Source: Ruminococcus sp. (GTDB lineage Bacteria > Bacillota > Clostridia > Oscillospirales > Ruminococcaceae). From it: DNA of 26,599 nucleotides. Positions 1 through 6,279 of the stretch are shown here, one piece after another. A program made the translations under genes and the position numbers. The notes under the pieces are model-generated. The model saw only the letters and a list, made by a program, of their open reading frames with translations. It was not told where the DNA came from and did no database searches. Numbering within the stretch: the stretch's first letter is position 1; each line of letters starts with the position of its first letter. Location of the stretch: positions 1-26,599 of the forward strand of contig JAILFF010000319.1 in assembly GCA_024697705.1 (NCBI GenBank). Reading direction: 5' to 3'.

Positions 1-1
1 T

Positions 2-673
2 ACGGGCAACGATCTTCAGCGGGATATGAATTCTCCGACAGAGCGCTCCCAACTTGTCGGTCGTATGCTCGACGGCGAGATAAAGCGTTCTTCCGATATC
101 GGCGAGCTGACGATCCTTGACCGCACGAACGAAGCTCGTGCCGTAAAGCCTGTTTCGAGACGCTTCAATATCAGCTGTGATGTGGGCTTCGGGGCTGCTA
201 CCTGCGCTTTTGCCAATAACTCGCGGATTAAGCCGCTGCTCAATTATCTCGGTATCGGGCGGGCTATATATCTTATTGAGGCGGTGAGGGTATGCTTTAC
301 CTCCGAGCCGAATGTAGTGACGGTTATAAGTAGAAACGAAAAGCGCGTTTACAAGAAGTGTCTTTGCGCTATTGCCATGAATCACCAGCATGAGGGCGGC
401 GGCTTCCGCTTCTGTCCGAACGCCGATTTCACCGACGGCAAGATAGATCTCGTTGTCGGCAACGGGCTTTCTCACCTTGAATTCTTAAAAATGCTGCCGC
501 TTGCGTATCTCGGAAAGCATTTGAAGCTGCGAGGTATACACTCTTCAAGGACATCGGAAGTGTTTATCAGATCGCGCCGCCCGATATGGGTACACACCGA
601 CGGCGAGGTAATGGGCATGGTACGCAAGGTAAGGATACGCATACTGCCCGAAAAGCTGAATCTGCTGTTCTGA
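2..673 (+). CDS. YegS/DAGK-family lipid kinase, 5'-truncated
   Basis: C-terminal part of a diacylglycerol/sphingosine-kinase-like lipid kinase, a cytosolic or membrane-peripheral enzyme that phosphorylates a lipid with ATP. The frame is open from base 2 and its first residues, TGNDLQRD, match the GTGNDxAR nucleotide-binding motif of the family. The N-terminal third therefore lies outside the window, and the internal ATG at 26 is not the true start. A FxNxxxxGGGFRFCPNADFTDGxxD-like block (near 400-460) and a late WVHTDGE segment (DGE is typical of the C-terminal lobe) support the family. The stop is at 671-673, and the response regulator begins 16 bases later, so co-transcription is likely. 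The exact lipid substrate cannot be read. Confidence 0.85.
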   Translation, partial: TGNDLQRDMNSPTERSQLVGRMLDGEIKRSSDIGELTILDRTNEARAVKPVSRRFNISCDVGFGAATCAFANNSRIKPLLNYLGIGRAIYLIEAVRVCFTSEPNVVTVISRNEKRVYKKCLCAIAMNHQHEGGGFRFCPNADFTDGKIDLVVGNGLSHLEFLKMLPLAYLGKHLKLRGIHSSRTSEVFIRSRRPIWVHTDGEVMGMVRKVRIRILPEKLNLLF

Positions 674-689
674 AACGGAGAAGATATCT

Positions 690-1367
690 ATGCCAAGAAT
701 AGCCATAATTGAAGACGACAAAGAGATTAGCGGCATTTTGAACGAGCTGCTGACAAGAAACGGCTATCAGACCGAATGTGCCTTTGATGGCGGCAGAGCT
801 TCGATAATGCTGCGTGAGGAGAGCTTCGACCTCGTGCTGATGGACTTGATGCTCCCGTACAAGGACGGCGGCAGCCTTATCGCAGAGCTTCGCAGCCGCT
901 CGGATACGCCCGTCATAGTCATTTCCGCAAAGTCAATGACCGAAACAAAGCTCGAAATGCTCAGGCTCGGTGCGGACGATTACATAATCAAACCTTTCGA
1001 CCTTGACGAGGTGCTGGTGCGCATCGAGGTCGTGCTGCGCAGAACAGGCGCCGCTCAGAAACGTGACAGCATAACTATCGGCGATATTACGTATTTTACG
1101 AAAGAGAACCGCACCGAATGTCAAGGCGAACCTTTAAAGCTGACCGCAAAAGAGCTTATGCTGCTTAAGCTGTTTATGGAAAGCCCGCAGCGCGTTTACA
1201 GCAAGGCGGAGCTTTACGAAACGGTCTGGGAGCAGCAGTATTATTACGAGGATAATACGATAAACGTCCACATGAGCAATCTGCGCTCAAAGCTGAAAAA
1301 GGCTTCGGGGCATGACTGCATCGAAACTGTGTGGGGCATCGGCTACCGCATGAAGGGCGGCGGCTGA
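690..1367 (+). CDS. OmpR/PhoB-family response regulator
   Basis: DNA-binding response regulator of 225 residues. The receiver domain (about 1-120) has the acidic pair E8-D9-D10, phospho-acceptor D52 in LVLMDLMLP, S79 in the switch position and K101 in the IIKPF motif. The rest is a winged-helix effector, with a recognition-helix region around NTINVHMSNLRSKL and the terminal IETVWGIGYRM signature. The ATG at 690 follows an AACGGAGAAG ribosome binding site. The cognate kinase starts one base after the stop. Phosphorylation by that kinase would control DNA binding; target genes are unknown, but the MATE exporter behind the kinase is the obvious local candidate (inference). Confidence 0.93.
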   Translation: MPRIAIIEDDKEISGILNELLTRNGYQTECAFDGGRASIMLREESFDLVLMDLMLPYKDGGSLIAELRSRSDTPVIVISAKSMTETKLEMLRLGADDYIIKPFDLDEVLVRIEVVLRRTGAAQKRDSITIGDITYFTKENRTECQGEPLKLTAKELMLLKLFMESPQRVYSKAELYETVWEQQYYYEDNTINVHMSNLRSKLKKASGHDCIETVWGIGYRMKGGG

Positions 1368-1368
1368 C

Positions 1369-2292
1369 ATGAAGTGGGTGGTAATTGCGCTGTTTGCCGC
1401 GCTGTCGGCTGTGATCGTTCTGCTGATGATTCGGCTCGTTTCAATAAGGCGCGATATAAAAAATCTTGCGCAAGAACTTCGGCGAACGCATGAACCCGGC
1501 TACGACAGGCTTGTTCGGGTGAGGCTAAACGACAAGGCGGTGGAGGAGCTTGCAGCTGAGATCAACCGCACAATTGACGGGCAGAAGCGGCTGAAGCTCG
1601 ACGCTGAGGAAGCGGAACGCCGTATGCGGCGTTCGATGTCGGATATCGCTCACGATCTGCGCACGCCGCTTGCCGTTATCAAGGGCGACCTTCAATTGAT
1701 AGCCGACGGGGAGCTTCCCGATAAAAGCAGGGGCTATCTTGATATCTGTCTGCAAAAGACCGAGCAGCTCAAATGTATGACCGACCAGTTTTTCGAGTTG
1801 GCGGTGCTTGAAAGCGACAGCGGGCGGGTGCCTGTCGTCCGCACCGATCTGACAGCGGCAGTGATGAATTTCCTCGTCGAAAACGAGGGTAGGATAAGTC
1901 TTGCGGGCATCGAGCCGGAGGTTATATTCCCGCCGAAAACGGTGTTTGTTCGTGCCGACGCGCAGCTTTTGGGAAGAATGTTCGGGAATCTGCTCGGGAA
2001 CGTGCTGAAATATTCGTGCGGCGACCTTGCGGTGATCGTTGGCGCGGAGGATGGCGGCAGTGTGTCTTTTGAGAACAGTGTCGGTGAAAATATCTCCGAG
2101 CCCGAGCGCATTTTCGAGCGCAGCTACCGCGGGGACAGCTCGCGGGGCGGCGGAGTGAACGGCAGTCAGGGCGGCGCCGGACTGGGGCTTTATATCGTGC
2201 GTCTGCTGGCAGAAAAGCAGGGTGCGGCAGTTTCGGCAAGGCTTACGGACGGTAGGCTGCGAGTGACGATAGCCTTTGAGAACGAGCAGTAA
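1369..2292 (+). CDS. Sensor histidine kinase with one membrane segment
   Basis: Membrane histidine kinase of 307 residues, partner of the preceding regulator. A single hydrophobic helix spans about residues 4-23, followed directly by a charged helical linker (30-85). The H-box has H95 in AHDLRTPLAVIKGD. The N-box is near LFGNLLGNVLKYS and the G-box is GGAGLGLYIV, so the HATPase_c domain is complete. There is no extracellular sensor domain and no second membrane helix before the kinase core. Input must therefore come from within the membrane, from a partner protein, or from the cytosol (inference). The start at 1369 is separated from the regulator stop by one base, which indicates translational coupling. 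Confidence 0.92.
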   Translation: MKWVVIALFAALSAVIVLLMIRLVSIRRDIKNLAQELRRTHEPGYDRLVRVRLNDKAVEELAAEINRTIDGQKRLKLDAEEAERRMRRSMSDIAHDLRTPLAVIKGDLQLIADGELPDKSRGYLDICLQKTEQLKCMTDQFFELAVLESDSGRVPVVRTDLTAAVMNFLVENEGRISLAGIEPEVIFPPKTVFVRADAQLLGRMFGNLLGNVLKYSCGDLAVIVGAEDGGSVSFENSVGENISEPERIFERSYRGDSSRGGGVNGSQGGAGLGLYIVRLLAEKQGAAVSARLTDGRLRVTIAFENEQ

Positions 2293-2327
2293 ATTATTTA
2301 TTGTAGTGGAAAGAACGTGGAACGAAA

Positions 2328-3716
2328 ATGGATCAATACAAAAAAATGACGGAAACTCCGATACCAAAGCTGATACTTACGCTTTCGGTACCGACGATAA
2401 TCTCTATGCTCGTGACGAATATCTACAATCTTGTCGATACGGCATTCGTCGGAAAGCTCGGCACCAGCGCCAGCGGAGCGGTCGGCGTGGTGTTCGGGTT
2501 CATGTCGCTTATCCAGGCTTTCGGTTTCATGTTCGGGCAGGGCTCGGGGAGCATAATTGCCCGTTCGCTCGGGCAGGGCAATAAAGAACGTGCCTCCGTC
2601 CATGCTTCTATGGGCTTTGTGTCCTCGTTTGTCTGCGGAGCGGTCATTTCGGGGATAAGCTTTCTTTTTCTTGACAAAATTGTTATGCTTTTGGGCAGCA
2701 CCGATACCATCGCTCCTTACGCGAGGCAATATATCGTCTATATCACCGCCGCCGCTCCGTTCATGAGTTCGAGTCTTACGCTCAACAATATTCTGCGTTA
2801 CGAGGGCAAAGCTTCTCTCGGTATGGTCGGGCTGATGTCGGGCGCGGTGCTGAATATGGCTGCCGACCCGATACTTATGTTCGGACTGAAGCTCGGTATC
2901 GCGGGTGCGGGTATCGCTACGGCGCTTTCGCAGTTCTTAAGCTGGTCTATACTGCTTTCGATGTTCCTTCGCGGGAAGACCGAGACTAAGCTGAGTATCG
3001 AAAATCTGCGCAAGGGTAAGCTTATGTTTGTGCTGAACATTATGGCTACGGGCTTTCCGAGCCTGCTGCGGCAGGGCTTGAACAGCCTTTGCACGGTGCT
3101 TTTCAATTCGCGATGCGCGGTATACGGCGACGCGGCTGTCTCGGCGATGAGCATTGTAACAAGGATAATATTCTTCTCGTTCTCGATAGCCTTGGGCATC
3201 GGGCAGGGATTCCAGCCTGTGTCGGGCTTCAATTACGGCGCGGGCAAATACAAGCGGCTGAAAGCGGCGTACCGATTCGCTGCGCTCGTTTCGGAAGGGA
3301 TAATCATTGTCGGCTGTGTGATACTTATGGTGTTCTCGGGCGAGCTCATAGGCATTTTCCGCGATGACCCCGAGGTAATAAAGATCGGTACAAGGGCGCT
3401 GCGATTGCAGGCGGCGGCACAGCTTCTTCTTCCGCTGTGCATGATCTCGGAAATGCTGTTCCAAAGTACCGGCAAGCGTTTGTGTGCCTCGCTGCTTTCG
3501 TCGCTGCGAAGCGGACTGCTGCTTATCCCGTCGCTGATGATATTGTCAAGTCTGAGAGGTCTTTCGGGAATACAGGAGTCTCAGCCGCTTGCACAGCTGC
3601 TTTCGTTTCCTTTAACGATACCGTTTGTGATACACTTTTTCCGCGGTCTGCCGCACGAGGACGCTGTTACGGCTTTCGACAAAAGATCGGAGAGCGAAGA
3701 ACGTTCTTCGACGTGA
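2328..3716 (+). CDS. MATE-family multidrug/toxin exporter
   Basis: Cytoplasmic-membrane antiporter of 462 residues, the usual size for MATE proteins, expected to export organic cations or metabolites using Na+ or H+ gradients. The start (MTETPIPKLILTLSVPTIISMLV) and the NLVDTAFVGKLGTSASGAVGV segment in the first helices are typical, as is the repeated second half with ALGIGQGFQPVSGFNYGAGKYKR near residue 290. About twelve hydrophobic helices can be counted. It follows the histidine kinase by 35 bases and may be regulated by that system, or it may serve the biosynthetic genes downstream. No terminator is obvious before the next promoter at 3773. Confidence 0.93.
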   Translation: MDQYKKMTETPIPKLILTLSVPTIISMLVTNIYNLVDTAFVGKLGTSASGAVGVVFGFMSLIQAFGFMFGQGSGSIIARSLGQGNKERASVHASMGFVSSFVCGAVISGISFLFLDKIVMLLGSTDTIAPYARQYIVYITAAAPFMSSSLTLNNILRYEGKASLGMVGLMSGAVLNMAADPILMFGLKLGIAGAGIATALSQFLSWSILLSMFLRGKTETKLSIENLRKGKLMFVLNIMATGFPSLLRQGLNSLCTVLFNSRCAVYGDAAVSAMSIVTRIIFFSFSIALGIGQGFQPVSGFNYGAGKYKRLKAAYRFAALVSEGIIIVGCVILMVFSGELIGIFRDDPEVIKIGTRALRLQAAAQLLLPLCMISEMLFQSTGKRLCASLLSSLRSGLLLIPSLMILSSLRGLSGIQESQPLAQLLSFPLTIPFVIHFFRGLPHEDAVTAFDKRSESEERSST

Positions 3717-3769
3717 CGGCAGTTTCGGAAAAACGCCTTATTGTGCAAAAAAATAAAAAAACTTATCCG

Positions 3770-3784
3770 TGATTGACAATCAAT
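3770..3784 (+). promoter_or_regulatory. Probable MarR operator overlapping the -35 box
   Basis: Two interlocked perfect dyads lie here: TGATTG-A-CAATCA (3770-3782) and ATTGA-CAA-TCAAT (3772-3784). They cover the -35 hexamer of the promoter of the marR-like gene, the standard place for repression by steric exclusion. MarR proteins bind such short palindromes as dimers. Autoregulation is inferred from position; the sequence shows only the dyad. The outer form loosely resembles the TTTGAnnnTCAAA half-sites recognised by FabT, a MarR regulator of fatty-acid synthesis. Confidence 0.55.
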
Positions 3785-3801
3785 TTGAAATGTGTTATAA
3801 T
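3773..3801 (+). promoter_or_regulatory. Consensus housekeeping-sigma promoter of the marR-like gene
   Basis: TTGACA at 3773-3778, a 17-base spacer, and TATAAT at 3796-3801, with a TGT extended -10 just before it. This exact consensus match predicts a very strong promoter if it is not repressed. The ribosome binding site AGGAGGTGAG follows at 3811-3820. Confidence 0.85.
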
Positions 3802-3823
3802 GTGCTTGCGAGGAGGTGAGAAA

Positions 3824-4252
3824 ATGAGTAACAGAACGGAGGATCTTCCCGAAGAGCTTTACCGCGTGCTTGCGGAGCTGCTAAACCGACGGAAGAATAT
3901 CGAGGTGATCAACAGTATCCGCGGCGAGTACGGAGTGCTGAACTGTCTTTGCGCTGTCAAAGAGGGTGCTTCGGCGGGCGACCTGTGCAAAAAGCTGCAC
4001 GTCGTTCCCGGCAGAATGGCTGACATTTTAAAAAGCCTGGAGCAGAAGGAGCTTATCGTGAGAACCCACGACGCTGCCGACAGACGTGTGGTCAAAGCGC
4101 AGATCACCGAAAAGGGCAGGGAAGTATCACTTGAAAAGCGTCAGGAGATACGCGACGATTACACTGGGCTTTTCACGCTGCTCAGTGAAGATGAGGTCGT
4201 GGAGCTTATCAGGCTGCTGAAAATAATGCTTTCCTTCTGCCCCGAAGAATAA
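3824..4252 (+). CDS. MarR-family transcriptional regulator
   Basis: Dimeric winged-helix repressor of 142 residues. The central helix-turn-helix includes SAGDLCKKLHVVPGRMADILKSLEQKELIVR, and the wing is the diagnostic DAADRRVVKAQITEKGRE, with the D-x-R-R turn of MarR proteins. The ATG at 3824 is chosen because AGGAGGTGAG lies just upstream. A longer in-frame reading from TTG at 3773 would begin inside the -35 box and is rejected. The gene sits between the MATE exporter and the condensation-protein operon. It probably represses itself through the dyad over its promoter, and possibly its neighbours. The ligand is unknown; MarR ligands are often phenolic acids, fatty acyl compounds or antibiotics. 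Confidence 0.9.
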   Translation: MSNRTEDLPEELYRVLAELLNRRKNIEVINSIRGEYGVLNCLCAVKEGASAGDLCKKLHVVPGRMADILKSLEQKELIVRTHDAADRRVVKAQITEKGREVSLEKRQEIRDDYTGLFTLLSEDEVVELIRLLKIMLSFCPEE

Positions 4253-4326
4253 GTGCTTTATTCAAGCTATTAAAAATTGGCTATAATTTCGTTTTTTTCC
4301 GCTGAAATGTTTGGTAGGTCTGCCTA

Positions 4327-4356
4327 TTGAAATATAGCGGTTATTTGTTGTATAAT
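4327..4356 (+). promoter_or_regulatory. Promoter of the condensation/ACP/ligase operon
   Basis: TTGAAA at 4327-4332, an 18-base spacer, and a perfect TATAAT at 4351-4356. The predicted start, about seven bases after the -10, falls inside the first of two palindromes at 4360-4388. Another TATAAT at 4282-4287 has no convincing -35 partner. The leader up to the ATG at 4442 is about 80 bases and ends with GAGAAAGGAAG as ribosome binding site. Confidence 0.65.
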
Positions 4357-4359
4357 TAG

Positions 4360-4388
4360 TTCGTAATACGAAATGTTCGTAATGCGAA
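4360..4388 (+). promoter_or_regulatory. Tandem 13-bp palindromic operators
   Basis: TTCGTA-A-TACGAA (4360-4372) is a perfect palindrome. TTCGTA-A-TGCGAA (4376-4388) repeats it with one mismatch, 16 bases downstream start to start. The intervening TACGAA-ATG-TTCGTA is also a perfect inverted repeat, so alternative dimer registers exist. The pair begins four bases after the -10 box and covers the expected transcription start, a classical repressor position. The sequence differs from the dyad at the marR-like promoter, so the same protein need not bind both. The binding protein is not identified. Confidence 0.65.
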
Positions 4389-4441
4389 ATATTGGTGAAA
4401 AATAAACGGATTATTGTTATTTTGAGAAAGGAAGTCGGATT

Positions 4442-5848
4442 ATGGAGAAGATCATCGGCGGAATAAAGCGCGAGTGCTATCCGCTTACATCGGCGCAGAA
4501 GGTACATATCCTTACCCTCGATTACAGCCCCACACACGAGATAGTAAACATCGGTTCGGGAGCTTATCTTCAGATGAAGCTGAACCTTGCGGCTCTGCGC
4601 GAGGCGCTTAACAGAGCGGTCGAGCGCTGTGAGTCCATGAGAATGAGAATATGGAAGGATCCCGAGAGCGGCGAGGTCTTCCAGTATATCGATCCTTATC
4701 AGAATGAATACTTCGAGTATTATGATTTCTCCGAATGGGAGGAAAGCCGCGTTGAGGAAGTGCTGAACAAATGGACATCTCAGCCCTTTGATACCTACGG
4801 CGGCAAGCTTGCAAGAATAGTTATCGTTTCGATGCCGAACGGCTATAACGGCTATTACTTCAATGTTCATCACGCCTGCATGGATTCCGGTTCGGTGATC
4901 GCCTTCTCCCGCGACGTTATGGAGATATACTGCGCACTGCTTTACGGTATGCCTTATCCCAAGCCCATGACCTCCTACATCGAATCGGTCAAGAAAGACC
5001 TTGAATACGAGGGCAGCAAAAAGCAGAAAAAGGACGAGGAATTCTGGAACAAGGTGCTTGAAATGCCCGAGCCTATCTATACCGACTTCACGGGTCCCGG
5101 CAGACTTATCCAGCTGCGTAAAAAGAACAACAATCCCGAGCAGCGCTGGGGACTGCTTCCGAGCGCCAACGGCGACGGCAGCACCATCACCTACGAGCTT
5201 GATGTTGATTCCACCAAGAAGATCATGGACTTCTCGGCACAGTATCAGCTGCCCGTAAGCGCCATAATCCTTCATGCTATAAGAACAGTCCTTTCCAAGT
5301 TCAACGACGAGGAGACCGATATTACTATCCGCGATTTCGTCAGCCGCCGTTCCACGCTGCTGCACAAGAAATGCGGCGGCGTAAGGATGCACTGCTATCC
5401 TTTAAGAACAATCATGCCGCTCGACACCACGGTGCTCGATTCCATTCGTATGATAAAGAAAGCCCAAGATGAGATATTTATTCACGCCGATTACGGTACG
5501 CTTGAATATGTAAGAAAAATGCGTCCCCGCTACGGAGTTGCTCCCGGAGGCTGCTACCACAGCGTAAACTTCACCTATCAGCCGGGTACTCTCGGCGGAC
5601 TTGGCGAAGCGCTCAACGGTATCGGCTTCAAGAGCAGATGGTATTCGAGCGGCAAGCAGCCTCAGCCGATGTACATCACCGCGATGCATCGTCCCGGCGA
5701 CGGCGGTCTTAACTTCTTTTTCGGCTATCAGACCGAGTGCGCGACTCCCGAGGAGATCGAGTTCCTTTACTACTTCACCGGAAGAGTGCTTTTCCGCAGC
5801 ATCGAGAACCCCGACAAGACGATCAAAGAGATCATTGATATGACTTAA
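4442..5848 (+). CDS. Standalone condensation-domain acyltransferase
   Basis: Protein of 468 residues with the chloramphenicol-acetyltransferase-like fold of NRPS condensation domains and related O- and N-acyltransferases. The N-terminus has the C1-like YPLTSAQ. The catalytic motif reads HHACMDS at residues 143-149, that is HHxxxD with serine in place of the usual glycine. Later blocks (RDFVSRRS, MHCYPLRTIMPL, and the VNFTYQP region) fit the second lobe. It is one free-standing domain with no adenylation or carrier module attached. Such enzymes join a carrier-bound acyl group to an amine or alcohol. A carrier protein and an acyl ligase follow on the same strand, so it probably uses that acyl-ACP (inference). 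The acceptor is unknown. The stop codon lies at the edge of a repeat element. Confidence 0.83.
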   Translation: MEKIIGGIKRECYPLTSAQKVHILTLDYSPTHEIVNIGSGAYLQMKLNLAALREALNRAVERCESMRMRIWKDPESGEVFQYIDPYQNEYFEYYDFSEWEESRVEEVLNKWTSQPFDTYGGKLARIVIVSMPNGYNGYYFNVHHACMDSGSVIAFSRDVMEIYCALLYGMPYPKPMTSYIESVKKDLEYEGSKKQKKDEEFWNKVLEMPEPIYTDFTGPGRLIQLRKKNNNPEQRWGLLPSANGDGSTITYELDVDSTKKIMDFSAQYQLPVSAIILHAIRTVLSKFNDEETDITIRDFVSRRSTLLHKKCGGVRMHCYPLRTIMPLDTTVLDSIRMIKKAQDEIFIHADYGTLEYVRKMRPRYGVAPGGCYHSVNFTYQPGTLGGLGEALNGIGFKSRWYSSGKQPQPMYITAMHRPGDGGLNFFFGYQTECATPEEIEFLYYFTGRVLFRSIENPDKTIKEIIDMT

Positions 5849-6007
5849 CAATGAACAGTGCAGAGTGTACAGTGAATAGTTATGGTATCGCCTTCGGCGA
5901 TGTTTTACCGCATTGATTATGATTAACGAACATTTTTTATTGACTGCCTCCGCATAATCGCGCCGCAGGCGCAACTTAACTTTTAACTGTTCAATATTAA
6001 CTGTTAT
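5845..6007. repeat. Small inverted-repeat (MITE-like) element, copy 1
   Basis: The spacer between the condensation gene and the carrier-protein gene has degenerate arms built from AACAGTGAATAGTTA-like words. The left arm word TAACAATGAACAGT at 5846-5859 matches the inverse of the right arm in 12 of 14 positions. Inner GC-rich hairpins (CGCCTTCGGCG and GCGCCGCAGGCGC) lie between. Its right end (GCATAAT, a GC-rich hairpin, TTAACTTTTAACTGTT, then TTAACTGTTAT) resembles the element at 9581-9792. No reading frame is present. The condensation gene's TAA stop overlaps the left edge. Confidence 0.6.
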
Positions 6008-6036
6008 CTTTAAAGCTATTTTGAGAAAGAGGTATT

Positions 6037-6279
6037 ATGAACATGGATATGCTTGCTAAAATGAAGGAAATCATCTGCAACTACGTTGAGATCGACCCCG
6101 AGACCATTAACGAGGATTCACGCTTTATCGAAGACCTGGGCTTCAATTCGTATGATATCATGTGTATGCTCGGTGACGCCGAAACCGAGTTCGATATTAC
6201 GATCGATCAGGAGGAGATCGCCTCTTGCAGAACGGTGGGAGAGCTTATCAAGTATTGCGGAGGTCTTGTAAATGAGTGA
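6037..6279 (+). CDS. Standalone acyl carrier protein
   Basis: Carrier protein of 80 residues, acidic and helical like ACP/PCP domains. The attachment serine is S38 in DLGFNSYD, corresponding to the canonical LGxDSL, so it should carry a 4'-phosphopantetheine arm after modification by a phosphopantetheinyl transferase (none in this window). AGAAAGAGG lies four bases before the ATG at 6037; in-frame ATGs at 6043 and 6049 are possible alternatives. The next gene overlaps its 3' end by eight bases, so carrier and ligase are translationally coupled. It is probably a dedicated carrier for the adjacent ligase and condensation enzyme rather than the fatty-acid-synthase ACP, because no fab genes are nearby. 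Confidence 0.88.
   Translation: MNMDMLAKMKEIICNYVEIDPETINEDSRFIEDLGFNSYDIMCMLGDAETEFDITIDQEEIASCRTVGELIKYCGGLVNE

Noticed and set aside
1525..2367. 280-codon minus-strand frame opposite the histidine kinase
   Set aside because: Antisense to a kinase with intact H, N and G boxes; no domain recognised.
3773..3823. N-terminal extension of the MarR protein from TTG 3773
   Set aside because: The extension would start inside the -35 box and contain the -10 box and the ribosome binding site; ATG 3824 is well supported.
4262..5392. 376-codon minus-strand frame opposite the condensation gene
   Set aside because: No recognisable domain, and it would run through the promoter and operator region of the well-supported + strand gene.
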